Source: Corylus avellana (Eukaryota > Streptophyta > Magnoliopsida > Fagales > Betulaceae). From it: DNA of 64,000 bases. The DNA lies in assembly GCF_901000735.1 (NCBI RefSeq), contig NC_081542.1, positions 44,494,238 through 44,558,237 on the forward strand, given 5' to 3'. The notes under the pieces are model-generated. The model was given only the letters and a program-made list of their open reading frames with translations, was not told where the DNA came from and searched no databases. A program made the translations under genes and the position numbers. Shown here piece after piece: positions 13,764 through 26,279 of this stretch (positions within the stretch are counted from its first letter, which is position 1; each line of letters starts with the position of its first letter).

Positions 13764-16700
13764 GGGAATGCAAATTAATTACTATGTAAACCTTGCTTAA
13801 GAAGGCTGTAATGTAATCAACTTCAGCTTTTAGGTAACAAGTTATTTCGCACTCGCATGTTAGCTTTTGATAATAGTAGGTCATCAAAGAGATTTATCTG
13901 GTTTTAGGATGGTTATATTTCTTTTGGTCTCTGAGCTTATTTTCATGAAATTAGCCTTTTCCTGCAACAGAATAAAAGAAAATTACCTATTATATCTTTG
14001 CCCTATAGAATTCGCCATACAAAATAACGTATTTTGACACCTTTATTTGAGTTTAATCCATGCATTTAACCAACTCAATTCATAGGATTGCTTAAATACC
14101 AATAAAAAAGAATCAGATAGCATACAAATATCGGTGAAAGTGAATGGGAAGTACAAAGTAACTAGTTGCTTGTCATGTAATAATGCACCTGTAGATGATC
14201 AAGGACAATGCGCTGAAGTTCTTTTCCGGCACCACAGACAGCTTTTGACACACGTTTGACACCCTGTTAAGTGATTAACTTACTCTATCAAAATTTCATC
14301 TAAAATTATTTTAGATGAAATCACTCATTCATCTAAAAAATAAATCAAAATTTCCTTCTAAAAAGTTGACACAAGGCTGAGCATACCACTTCCCCAAGAG
14401 AGTTAACTAGAAATTGATGAACTGCTGGACTGGTCCGTGCACCACCTAAAAGGCTCAGAAACTCCTCTTGGGGAGATGAGTCAAGTCCTATATACAAATC
14501 ATAGAAACCATTGAATGGCAGAACAGAACAGAAGAGATATGAATTACATTCATGAACTGTGTTTTTTGTTATTATTAGCAGTTACCGTGGTCGACAATCA
14601 GAGTAGACAAAGAATCAAACTTCTCATGAAAAGTGTGCATAGCATCATTCCACTGCTTACACATTACTGATAGTGATGCCCGTATAACCTCAGTCAAATC
14701 CTCAATATTAGATGCTTGTTGAGCTACTTGATGTAGCTCATTTCTCCTACAATGAGGAACAGATAGAGTGAGAGAGAGGGAGATGGGGGGACAGCTAGAT
14801 TCAAGAAGGACAAATGTATAGCATCATTATATCAACTTCATGGAGCCCAAAAATTTGAATCTATGCCAGCAACTAGAAACCAATTGAAATAGTGAACAAG
14901 AAACAGGAGAGAGAATCCAATGTAAAACAAAAGAGGAGTTTTAGGACAATATAAAAACCTATCAACAATCCAATTTCTACTGCAAAGTTACCTCTTCCAA
15001 AATATAGAAGTATCGAGCATTAAGCAATGCAAGCCATGCATACCATGTCCAGCCAGTTTCCTGTTTCTTGTTTCATCGCTACCTTCAACAAGTTCTCCCG
15101 AGCACATAACTATCAAATGACAAAGATCTTTTGATAAAGCAACCTAATGACAAAATATTGTAACAAGATCAGCTTGCTCTTGTAAACAACTGGGAGCTTA
15201 TCTGTAAGCAACTTCGAAAATGAAAAGTGTATAAGAGGGTTTTCTTATGACGCACTACTAAAACTAAAAATCCTACATAACTATTTATTCAATAGAATAC
15301 GAAATGAGTGTCATAGCTGGACTTTCCATCTAAGGAGACTGAGAATTCATTACCCATGCTTATGAAGAAAAAACCAATTACATTCATTTGATTGCTTATT
15401 TTATTATCAGTTCCTTTCTTTTTCTTAGATAGATAGCCAATTATAGAAGAGGTGATATATGAAAGAGAAACTTAGAGAGCGATCAACTTCAATCCAAGCC
15501 AATCACTAATAATTAAATTTTGATAAAACCTAAAGATATATGATCCAACTCCAATAGCTACTTTCTACCAGAAACTCAAACCCCAGTGCGTTCCTCCTTC
15601 AAATTTACAAACAAATTTGTTTTCTATAAGTGTCCCTGACTGCTCCAGTTTTCTGTTTTCTATGCTACATCTACACACTATATTATCCATATTCATGCCA
15701 ATGTATTCATCCTTAAAAGTTCTTCCTTTTCCTTGAGAGGCAACATTACATGAACACTTAGTAGATAATTCCTAGTTCAGGATATTGCCCCTAAACCCTT
15801 TACAACACTATTTTTTACGCACCAAGAGCGAGAAGTCCCAGAAACTGCGAATTAGTATTTACAAAAAGGCATTAAGCACAGTTTCTTTGTTACTTTGAAT
15901 CTTAAGCTACTTAAATTCCCAAATTGAGGGGAAAGGGGCCAGGCCAAAGCAATAACCAAAATAGCATTATGATCTCAAGCAATGCCTGCACTTATGTATA
16001 TAATACCAGCACGAGAACCTTATTTAAAATGTGATGACGAGAGTGGTCACAGAAAATGAAATCAATCAGTGTAGACAACACAAAGTCATACTTTAAGACT
16101 TTCAGTTGGGTGGACATTGTTGGTTCTGACAAGCAGACAGGCAATCTATGCCAATATTTTATTTGATCAGAATCTGTTCACTAAAATCCTTGCTAGCAGA
16201 AACCAAATGGTGTGTCACAACAGCTCATTAACTTTGGCAAGGAACTGTCATGATTATTTATGCATCCACTCTTGTATCATGTTACTTTGTTCACTTTCTT
16301 CACCTACAAAGTCGTGAAAGAGTTGTTTTCCCATGAAGTCTTACCTTGCTTAAAAAGCTGTTTCTTTTATTTATTTATTTCCATTTCCATTGTTCCTTTT
16401 TTTTTTTTTTTTTAATGATAAGTATTTGCAATGTTCTTGTTCTTATAATGAGTAAAATAACATAATGGCATGTGGTTAATTGCTCTCTGATTCTCAATGA
16501 GTGCAGGAAAGGACTCTAATCTTCCCAAAGTTCTCTTGTTTGGACTTCTAGTGCAATCGTAGTTGCGGCAATGAATGCAGTTTGACTTGGTTACAACCCT
16601 CTCGGGAGAAAAAAAGTTGGCATGGTAGAGATGGGCTAAAAATTCCTCATTCCTAGGTACATGTTTCTCATCAATATTATATGCATGAATCCAATTTGGT

Positions 16701-19700
16701 TAAGAATTAATTAAACAACACAATACAAATATTTGAAATATTCAAAAACATCTTATTATCATATGCATACTGGAAAGATTTCAAGGCCATAAACATGAAG
16801 GATAATATACCTTGTAAATGGAAGCATTAAGAAGTCGGTAGGAGGCTTGAATATCGACAAGAGGAGTGGGGGAAAAAAACTTGTGTATGTTCTGTACATG
16901 CACAAGCATAAACAAGTAACATAAGAAGATAAAACAGGCTATTAAGTGACACATCAAACATAAAACTGAAAAGAATATATTGGAATGACTTATTAGCAAA
17001 AAGAGGGACAAAAAAAAAAAAAAAAGAAAAAATAACCTAGAAACTTAGTCCAAACTCAAGTAGTAACTGAACTGTTGGTCCAAGGATTTGTACCCATACC
17101 ATGAGGTTCAGACAAGAATAAGAACAGCAAGAATACATAATTGGATGGCCCAATAACTAACAAGACATCATTTTTTCCTTTTCTTTAAATCCACAAATTC
17201 AACTTTCCCAAAGTTCTACATATCCTGCTATTTGATTCCAGGACCCTAAGCCAAAGCAAGTTTATGCAGCAGGGAACCAGAGCCCTTTCACAAGTAAAAA
17301 CCAACTCTTTTAACAATTTGGAGGACTGAGAGAACATATTAATAGGACCCTGGGTAGAAATGAAATATGCATTAACAAAAAGACAATAATTACATCAAAG
17401 CAAGAACACTTTTTAAGGATTGTACGGTTAGACTAGGAGATTGCATGCTCAACACCTTGAAACCATATGACATGACCCTTTATGAGAGTCATCAACAAGG
17501 ATCGGTGAGTGTCATCAACCCCATAAAAAGAGTTGCTAAGGGTCATCAGCCTATTGGTTACTCAGCATGGTTAAGAAGTAATTTCAGAGAAAGATAATAA
17601 CTTACAATTTTGCCTACTGGAAAAATGCCAAATATGCTAAAGCAAATGCTTCCATCCTTGTCTCCACTGCACAGAATATTAAAGCGTTGTTGTGAAGAAT
17701 TTGACATCTCTCGGAATGAACCTTCATTGTCATCCATAAAGCCAGCATCTCCAGATACGACTCCAGGCATCCGAGGAATGGTTGGAGTAGGAGGGAAGAA
17801 ACGAGAAGTGCGATCTTCATATGTCGATAGGTTACCATTGTCATCCTGAAACCCAATTTGAAAAAGGGGATGGAACTGAAAATATTTTTGTGACCAAATA
17901 AGAAGTAGATCTCCACACTCCACCCCACCCCCCACAATTTAAAGAGAGAGAGGAAAAGGCTTCAACGTGAAAAGAGAACAAATAAAAGAGTCGGCAAATA
18001 TTTCTATTAATATGAGATAAATGGCTTCAATTAATAAAATTAGCATGAATAACAAATTGATATGCTAAATTTTCAAAGTTTCACAAGCTTCCATGGCTTA
18101 ACTACAATTTCAAACTTAATAGAGTCTATTGCAAACTTACAAGTTCAAAAAATATATTCTTAGTAAGCATCCAACCCAAAGTTCTGCAAAAGGTATATTT
18201 CCCACTAAGAATTTTAACAAATGACACTGTCAAGTAATCCATTTTATCCACTGAGCTCAAAATGGTACATGGAATGCAAATAGATAGACAAAAGCATACC
18301 GTAATCAGACGTCCATCCTCCACCCAGTTAAGACAAACAACAGCAACAGTGTGGGACTTTAAATTTCTCAACAACCTTCCATTCTGCTTGACATTAAAGA
18401 ATAACTGGTATTAGCGAAGGTATAAGCAATGAAATATATAAATTCAAGTATAAATTTCTCTGTTGTACACACTCACAAACACATTGTTATCATGAGAAGA
18501 TAAAGTTACCAACAGGCAAGAAATATGCACTAAATTTAAGAGTTTCCACATCCATCCCATTAGTCAAATATATACTCACATTTCTACAAGTTAATAAAAT
18601 AAATTACCTCATGTCTGCATTAAAAAAAAAAATTATTATTATTATTTTTTAAATTACGAGAATGAGAAGATATATGTCTACAAAATAGAAGCAACACAAA
18701 AGTATAGCAAAATGATGCTGCCAATTTAGCAAAATTTAAATCTTTATTTATAAAAATCGCAGCCTCGATATAATGATTGGTAGAATGTAAACAATAAAAT
18801 AAGTAAATTTTGGCTCTACCTCAGCTGCTACCATAAATGCAAAATCTTAAGGCCGTAGTGTAACAATGCAGTAAATCTCCAGAATAGTTACAAGAGAGAG
18901 AGAGAAAAAAAAAAAAAGTCATGTACGTAATGTGCCTATTTCAACATAGAAAATTATCTCAAGAACTCTATGAAAATCAAAACCTACGGAAACTCTATCT
19001 AGTCCTTACACAACATGACTGCAAAAATGACTAATTTATAAATGGGTCATCTTAGAGATTAATGAACCTTTTTTTTAATTTTACAACTGACAACCACGTT
19101 GTGTGTCAATTGGCTAGATTGGATATTAGAGTTATGTCAACAGTACTCATAAAGCAATCATGAACTACCCAAGCTCGGTTACAAGGCACCATAACGACTT
19201 TCGAGCTGATATGAAACAGGAAAAGGGCCAGAAGCTGTATGTATAAGCAGACAATCTATGCAACTAACTTTAGTTTAATGATTATGCAGTTCAACAACCA
19301 GAGGCAAATCCGAAAAGCAAATGAAAAAAAAATAGAAATAATCTCACAAAATTATTTATTGCCTACCACATGAAAAATATAGATTTCAAATCTAGGAGTT
19401 AGAGAAAGTAACAACCAACTAATGAGTACCAATAGCAAGTTCGAACAATAAAGTAAGGCTACTAACTTCAACGTCGTGCAGTGAGACTGTTCCATCTTCA
19501 AGCCCAACAGCTATGGCTTTACCATCAGGTCGCCAACATAATGATGTTATGCACCTTCCTAGAAAATGTTTTAGAAATTCAGTAAGTACACTACTAAGGC
19601 ACTTTTCGCAAATGTTGAAATCCATCAGCAAAATTTGAACTCAAAATACAAAATAAGAATATATATATATATATCAGAGCAGCATACCATATACACATAC

Positions 19701-19848
19701 AAATATACATATATACATGTGTGTGCTGAAGTAATACCAAATTATGATCAATTGAATAGGAAACTACAACAATCAACCAATTGAACGACTTAATTTGGAT
19801 TGTGAAATTTGCAATAGATTAATACAAATCGTGGAAATTGAGTTAGGC

Positions 19849-19886
<38 letters not shown>

Positions 19887-20153
19887 CACCAGGAGAAATT
19901 GTCCACAACCTCTGCCAATTGAAACGATGCAGCAAAATCTTGGAGTCTTCCGTAACCATGGCCAGCAAATCCTTCTCGGGGTTCCATTCCGAAATTTTTA
20001 TCTGCCATTGTAAATCCCCGAATTAGAAAATGCACGCACACATATACACACAGCACAGCACACATGTACAGCCACATTGAAAACCTGAGAGGCAACTGGT
20101 TTGTCGAATTGAAGCTGAAAAGGAAGCACACGCTGGGAATCGTCCGTTTTCAT
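6671..20153 (-). CDS. APC4: Anaphase-promoting complex subunit 4 (APC4), 19 exons, 776 aa
   Basis: WD40-containing platform subunit of the APC/C ubiquitin ligase, a nuclear complex that drives cyclin and securin degradation. Exons in transcription order (plus-strand coordinates): 20153-20085, 20001-19890, 19558-19467, 18383-18300, 17845-17606, 16891-16811, 15143-14992, 14746-14586, 14487-14387, 14263-14189, 13600-13421, 12624-12542, 12462-12364, 11098-10994, 9748-9610, 9325-9098, 9011-8859, 8416-8335, 6765-6671. All are GT-AG with one uninterrupted frame of 776 residues, close to the known plant length. The N-terminus ([15 protein letters not shown]) leads into WD40 repeats ([21 protein letters not shown], residues ~69-89). 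The APC4 helical domain follows (~230-450, with [20 protein letters not shown] and [17 protein letters not shown]). The C-terminus is an acidic tail, [11 protein letters not shown]. The last intron is 1.57 kb, so exon 19 lies far from the rest. Introns 13 and 14 hold TE remnants. Partial copies occur at 20834 and 51632. Confidence 0.94.
7950..8199. repeat. TE-like remnant and (AC)n microsatellite in APC4 intron 18
   Basis: Two similar motifs, TTAAATTAATATTCTAACA near 7955 and TAAATCAACATTCTAACA near 8146, bracket a ~200-bp stretch containing CATCGTGTATGGACTC, which looks like a decayed repeat. It is followed by a perfect AC run at 8172-8199. The family is not identified. Confidence 0.35.
9884..9985. 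repeat. Homopolymer patch (T, G, C, A runs) in APC4 intron 14
   Basis: A T run, a G run of about 12, a C run and then T/A runs follow one another. The G run next to a T run suggests a low-accuracy consensus patch rather than functional sequence. Confidence 0.5.
10142..10812. mobile_element. Non-autonomous DNA transposon (TIR GGGCCYGTTTKGTMAA) in APC4 intron 14
   Basis: The left end GGGCCTGTTTTGTCAAATTTT is mirrored by the right end, whose reverse complement begins GGGCCCGTTTGGTAAAG. The interior has AT-rich arms full of AAAACACTTTTCAAAAC-like motifs around a GC-rich core (10385-10570). No transposase is present. Both ends are flanked by ACA, but a longer target duplication is not evident, so the superfamily is uncertain. 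Confidence 0.6.
11285..12110. repeat. Repeat-rich stretch in APC4 intron 13, MITE-like
   Basis: AAACACTTTTCAAAAC-like motifs recur at both sides of a GC-rich core (11505-11640, with GTGGCCACCCC-type inverted motifs). The composition matches the neighbouring element at 10142, so this is probably a related non-autonomous element or a nest of them. Ends were not defined. Confidence 0.4.
13721..13757. repeat. Poly(T) run in APC4 intron 10
   Basis: A 37-base T run followed by A residues. It may be the tail of a minus-strand retroposed sequence, but no body is recognisable. Confidence 0.6.
19852..19883. repeat. (GA)n microsatellite beside APC4 exon 2 donor
   Basis: About 16 GA units lie 6 bases downstream, in transcript sense, of the exon 2 donor (19889). 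The pseudogene copy at 52690 has only a few units. Confidence 0.85.
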
Positions 20154-20813
20154 GGATGAAACTTGGAAAAGGTGCTCGATCAGAGATCAGTAGTTGAATC
20201 AATGAGACTAATAAATTGCGAAGAACATATAAAACCCTAGAAGATTAAGCCACTACCACACTGCCAGTAGGACGACGCCGTTTGGGGAGGAGAAATGAGA
20301 GAAATGCAATGCAAGTGCGCATGAAGTGAAAGAAGAAGAAGAGGAGGAGGAGGAGGAGAGCTTAAGCGGTGGCGATTGCCAGGAGCTGCTGGTGTTGGAA
20401 GTGTGAGAAAGAGGGCGGGCTTTTTGGGTTTCAACTTTTAATAGATGAGTTGAATGGTTTATTCTACTAAAGGAAATTTGGTCATTCACATGAGATTGTT
20501 AATGTTTCGGTAGTTTGAGGGCATTGTTATAATTAAAATTTTAGGAAAATATTATCAATTAGATGGTAATTTGATGAGCACGTGGACTTTACTTTTTTTT
20601 CTTTCACTCTTTATATTTTATTTTATTTTTTATGTGATAGTTTAAAGGGATAAGTAAACTTTACTTTTATTTTATTTTGGGTAAAGTCTATTTAACCTCC
20701 TTAACTATCACCACAAGTCCACAATAACAATCTACCTCCAAACTATCAATTACGACAATTTACCCTCAAAACTACCAAAACAATAATAATATATCCCCAA
20801 TTTTTAAAAAATG
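20154..20813. promoter_or_regulatory. APC4 upstream region, ending at a 20-N gap
   Basis: 5' flank of APC4. AAAACCCTAG near 20231 and a GA-rich stretch (20335-20360, read as CT-rich in the transcript sense) are typical of a plant leader. From ~20681 the left arm of the long-TIR MITE seen complete at 21382 begins, and it is cut by the gap. The ORFs here are shadows. Confidence 0.55.
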
Positions 20814-20833
20814 NNNNNNNNNNNNNNNNNNNN
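20814..20833. other. Assembly gap (20 N)
   Basis: The sequence on the right of the gap repeats the last ~720 bp on its left, so this looks like two overlapping contig ends or haplotypes that were not merged. Confidence 0.9.
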
Positions 20834-21381
20834 ACTGGTTTGTCGAATTGAAGCTGAAAAGGAAGCACACGCTGGGAATCGTCCGTTTTCATGGATGAAA
20901 CTTGGAAAAGGTGCTCGATCAGAGATCAGTAGTTGAATCAATGAGACTAATAAATTGCGAAGAACATATAAAACCCTAGAAGATTAAGCCACTACCACAC
21001 TGCCAGTAGGACGACGCCGTTTGGGGGAGGAGAAATGAGAGAAATGCAATGCAAGTGCGCATGAAGTGAAAGAAGAAGAAGAGGAGGAGGAGGAGGAGAG
21101 CTTAAGCGGTGGCGATTGCCAGGAGCTGCTGGTGTTGGAAGTGTGAGAAAGAGGGCGGGCTTTTTGGGTTTCAACTTTTAATAGATGAGTTGAATGGTTT
21201 ATTTTACTAAAGGAAATTTGGTCATTCACATGAGATTGTTAATGTTTCGGTAGTTTGAGTGCATTGTAATTTGATGGGCACGTGGACTTTACGTTTTTTT
21301 TCTTTCACTCTTTATATTTTATTTTATTTTTTATGTGATAGTTTAAAGGGATAAGTAGACTTTACCTTTATTTTATTTTGG
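20834..21381 (-). pseudogene. Second copy of APC4 exon 1 (partial) and upstream region
   Basis: Begins inside APC4 exon 1 (equivalent to 20095) and includes the start codon at 20892. It continues through the same upstream sequence with a few substitutions, one extra G in a G run, and a deletion of about 45 bp near 21268 relative to the first copy. It has no other exons. It is probably an assembly duplicate of the APC4 5' end rather than a biological gene fragment. Confidence 0.7.
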
Positions 21382-21750
21382 GTAAAGTCTATTTAACCTC
21401 CTTAAACTATCACCACAGGTTCACAATAACAATCTACCTCCAAACTATCAATTATGACAATTTACCCTCAAAACTACCAAAACAATAATAATATATCCCC
21501 AATTTTTAAAAAATGATGAAATTACCCTTACTAAAATAAAAATAAAAATACTAAATTTTAATTTTTTTGAAAATTTTAAGAGTATTTTTGTCTTATTGAA
21601 AATTATATAGTAGTAATTTCGTCATTTTACGAGCATCGGAGGGTACATTGTTATTGTTTTAGTAGTTTGAGAAGTAAATTGTCACAATTGATAATTTAAA
21701 AGACAAATTATCATTGAAGTTATAATTTAAGGGGGTTAAATAGACTTTAC
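21382..21750. mobile_element. Long-TIR (fold-back) MITE, ~370 bp
   Basis: The left end GTAAAGTCTATTTAACC and the reverse complement of the right end match. The complementarity extends over roughly 120 bp per arm (ACAATTTACCYTCAAACTAC-type motifs on both sides). No coding capacity. The homologous spacer at ~55110 reads straight through without it, so it is a real insertion in this copy. Confidence 0.75.
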
Positions 21751-22542
21751 TCTTATATTTTTATTCATGCCAACATAGCTTAAAATTAAGTGACAGTTTT
21801 CACAACACTATTTTATAATATGAAAATTTATATATATATATATATATATATGTATGGAACCAGAATTTTTCGTTCAAGTAAAACTTAAAATTATTTTTTA
21901 TTATTTATTTTTATTTTATTTTATTCACGGTTTCAATTTTTTTTTTTTTTTTAATACACACTCACAAACAAAATATCTTTTCACAATTTTATTTAAAAAT
22001 GAGCGTTTAAACTGCAAAATTGCAAGACCCAACGCGCTCTAAGTTGAGTATGTAAATTAGAAATGTTTTTTTTTTATGCTAAAAAGAAAAATTAGTTAAC
22101 CAATTCGAACAACGAAACATGAACCATCAATGATTATCTTTCTTCATTGCTTCTTATAAATGAATCATAATAAACAATATTGAATGATTTTTGCCTTCCC
22201 ACATTCAACATCAGACCCATTTGTGTTCATGGGACTGCACAGAATCTCATTCAAATGGATAGAATTTCACAGTTATAATCATTTTTAAATGAGAGGAAGC
22301 AACAACTCCAATTACCATTCTAGCCAACAAAGGTCGGCAAGAAAATTTCAAGAATGACTACCATCCTTGACAGAAGGTTTCAGATATAGGTCGTCCCTGT
22401 AAGTTGAATACAATGGAAGATCAAGAGCTTGCTCTGCGATTCTCTCGTGCTTGTGAATCTTTGCAACCAGGCTTTCGAGGGATGGAAAGTTTGCCTATTA
22501 CATTTCACACCGACGTTCAACAGTTGGTTCAACATAAGAGTG
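21751..22542. other. Spacer shared by the three duplicated units; contains a short unrecognised ORF
   Basis: Homologous to 55110-55940 and, from 22145, to 43304-43496. An ATG at 22413 opens a frame beginning MEDQELALRFSRACE that is interrupted by the LTR element at 22548. In the third copy (55810) the frame continues for about 60 codons. I do not recognise the product, and it may be non-coding. A (TA)n run lies at 21832-21851. Confidence 0.5.
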
Positions 22543-22547
22543 GAAGA

Positions 22548-23153
22548 TGTAAGAATTCAATATATAATTAAATGCTAATTGACAATAAAAATTAGCAGCA
22601 GAATGAATAATTATATAAATACCTCTAGCCATGCTTTACTCAGGCTAATTGAAGAACAGCTTCATAGAAACAAATCTGGAAAACAAAAAATATTGAGAGG
22701 TTCTTCTGACCTATGCCTACCAGTGAGTGACAATTGATGGAATACACATGCCTTATTTATAGGTAGGTCAGGGAACCCTCAATTAGAGCTGTTACCTTAA
22801 TTATTCCTCACATCAAGGAATAAAAATCAAATCAATACAGCTAATGATTCCATAAAAAATAAAATCTTTAATGAAATCAAATACTTGTTCCACAAGAATT
22901 AAATCAGTGCTTTAATTCAGAATATTTGATTGAAATCAAATACTTGTTCCACAATAATTAAATCAGTAATTTAATTCAGAATATTTGATTGAAATCAAAT
23001 ACTTGTTCCACAATAATTAAATCAGTAATTTAATTTAGAATATTTGATTTACATGATAAGCTTTAATTGGAATAAATTATTGAACACCGTAATTTTATAA
23101 TTACAATAATATATGTGACATAAAGGGACATACTTTAAATGGAATTTCTTACA
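22548..23153 (-). repeat. LTR (3' LTR of the minus-strand element)
   Basis: 606 bp, TG...CA ends. It contains three tandem 59-bp units starting at 22873, 22932 and 22991 (GAAATCAAATACTTGTTCCA), an uncommon internal enhancer-like array. Confidence 0.9.
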
Positions 23154-23628
23154 TTCTCCCACTTGGCCCTTATGACACATAAATTCCTTATGGTGTTCAA
23201 TTCTATGATATGGCCAATACTTTATTTATTCCAACCTTTCATAGAATCCTCCCACTCACTCAAAGAATACTACACACGAATCATGGCAGTAAAGCTTTTA
23301 TATGATAAGCCGTCCCTTCCATGTATCACGATGTGCAATATCTCCTTAAATGAGTACTTTATGGATAATGTACTTTATGAATGAACTTCCTATAAGTCAT
23401 TCGGGTCCAACTTTAATTTTATCTCCACGGATAAGAATAATATATGTGTGCACAAAAATCTTTATAACATAACATTTATGTCTATAGACCAATTAAAGAG
23501 AAACTAAGCACAAATGAATTAATGAATCTCATATATTCCACATGACTTTATACTTTATTTACCGGTAAACCTTTAGTCATGGGATCCGCAATCATTAATT
23601 CAATACTTATATGCTTAATAGACACTTA

Positions 23629-23800
23629 GGCCTCGTTTGGTTCGCGGATTGTCTAGTCCATTGGAAAAGGATTAGCTACCACTGGGATTAGCTACCATTG
23701 GGAATAGATTAGCCAGTCCTATTTCTTTGTTTGGTTGTAACGCTGGAATAGACTACCTAATCCTATTCCTTCGTTTGGTACAGTGCAATATGTTGGTGAA
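23629..23800. mobile_element. Fragment of a Harbinger/Tourist-like element nested in the LTR element
   Basis: Starts right after TTA with GGCCTCGTTTGGTTCGCGGA, a typical terminal inverted repeat for PIF/Harbinger MITEs. A matching right end was not found, so only the left part is claimed. Confidence 0.4.
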
Positions 23801-26279
23801 TGAAATTGTATTGTGATCTTATTTCCTAAAATACCCTTATAATATAAATACAATTTATATTATTAAGGACTTTCATTCTTTTTTCTTTTTTTTTTGAAAC
23901 ATAAACAATTTTACTATAAATAAATACCAAAGATAGTAAATTTCAAGAGTCGCAAAAACTCCATCATTTATCGACCTTTTATTCTTTATAGAGATATATT
24001 CTAATCTCCAATGCCATAATATAGAGGATTTTCTCATTCATAAGACTCTTCTTTATGTCAACATTTATATGCAGGGATTAATTTTCCAAAAATTGGGATC
24101 TAGATAAATTTAAAATAGACCATTAATTTAATATTCCACCCAAAAAATTTTAACAATATTCAAATTTGATTTTAACAAACTAAAATAGAAATTAAATTTC
24201 TAAAAGAATTGTGGAATATATAAAAAAAAAAAAACATTATTAAGGTCAAAATGACATAACTGAATTTTTAAAATTAATTTATAGATTCCAACAACCTCCA
24301 ATTGTAAACCAGTATTATTTAGAAAACCCTGCATTATGTTGACAACGTGGACCGCTAAACCAAATTCAATCCACATAGTTCTTAGGAAAGTCAATAAAAG
24401 AGATTCATGACACATTAGGTGTATGAGATTACCTTTATTTCAAGTCATTTATGATACTTTATGCAATCATTCTTTATATGCCCATAATTTTTCTTAGTGT
24501 GAGAGAAACAAGTATCTTAATTGCCATAACACTTTATTGGCACCTTGTTTTCATTCATCAACTATTGGACATGATTGCCTATAAAGGTCTTTCCCTTAAC
24601 ATGAATAACTTTCTGGATTCTCATGTCTTAATCTCTCATCTTCTTGAACACACATGATCAGAAGTTCCTTAATTGATCAGTTATCCTTATGTGTGCCACA
24701 AGATATTTGAAAAAATATCATATTTAGATGAGAGAATAAAATTGACCATAATTACTCAAAAACTCAACCTTTAGGGACTTTATAATGAGCTGTTATGTCC
24801 TTCATTTCCATAATGTGTTCAAGCACATTTTGAAACTGTAAAAGGTTTTACTTTAAAGCTTTTCTATTAGGGTGCAGGCCAAAGCCTTATTGGAACTCAC
24901 TAAATGTTCCTCAATGACCTTTCTTTGGCCTTAAAACATTAAGGAATAAAACCCTAATGCTTTCCTTGATATGAGATTTCATGAACGTTGAAACTTAAGC
25001 GATTTAAATCACTATAATCGTTCATGTTTAATAATCTCATGTGGCGTACTTGATTCCGTGGGAGAAGGTGATTCGTCCACACGAAACGCCAATTCAGTCT
25101 CCAAACACCCCAAAGTGAAAAGCACATTTTTCTTTTCAGTCAGGAAAAATTACCACTAGGAATTATTGGAACATAAAATACTAATAATTAAAGCAGTAGG
25201 AATACATCCAGTAACCAAGAAAATTATATACTTTAATGCTATGAAATAACCTTATTTAAATTAACCAATGTTAATTTAATAGTAAATTTCAACCTACCTA
25301 TGGGCAAAGGTGCATCACGCATGAAATTTACTCTTTATTAATAAGACTAATAAATTTAGCATTAATAAATAAAATTTTCCGTACCTGTGGGCCTAAGAGA
25401 AATTTTATTTTCAATGTTAAATTTACTATCTTATTCTAATTAACTCATAAAAATAAAAACGTCCCTGTGGGGATTGGCAAATTAAATTTATGAATTAATT
25501 ACAACACGATGTTAATTTTCTTTATGAAGTTCATATATATGATCTTGATGCAATTATCATCATAAAATCGGGATGCTGTGGCTCTCCCAAAAATTATTAT
25601 GATAATCACGACTTCATTAACATCATTGACTATATAGATGCCCAAAAATAAAGTTCCCAAGAATAAAAGACAAAACCATCATGTTAGTGGGTAAACAGTA
25701 TTTTTCCAAAGTACAACCGGATAGTGTCCCAGGTAAGCGGGGGGGCGCACAACGGCACACTTAAGTCCCATGACTTGCCTTGCCAGAGCTTTCCGATTGC
25801 AATTTTGGATAGTACCATAAACATTCACCAATACATGAGATTTAGTTAATTATTCTCAGGTCCAGACATCAAACACTTTATATTTAAACAATTAAAAGAA
25901 TAAATATATCCTCAAGTTCATGCATTAAAGAAACAATAATTTAATACTGAACAATTTAAGTGATAAGATGAATAAAAATGCAACATAAATGCATAATAAT
26001 CTGAATAGCCTAATGGTTTTGAAATGACCTTAGGCCCTTTATACCTTAAGAACCCAAGTTCTAAACCTAATGAGCCCAAATCATTTTTTTTTTTTTTAAT
26101 CCGAATGGGCTATTTGTATTGGGTCTTTCTTTATCAGATTGGGCCACTTTATTGGGTTACGGGTTAGCCCACTTAATGACCCAGTTTTTATTTTTTATTT
26201 ATTAACTGTTTCGGGCTTGGGTTAAAATAAAACCCATATGCAGTGGCCCAAATACTGACCCGGTTCCTTATGGGTTTGA

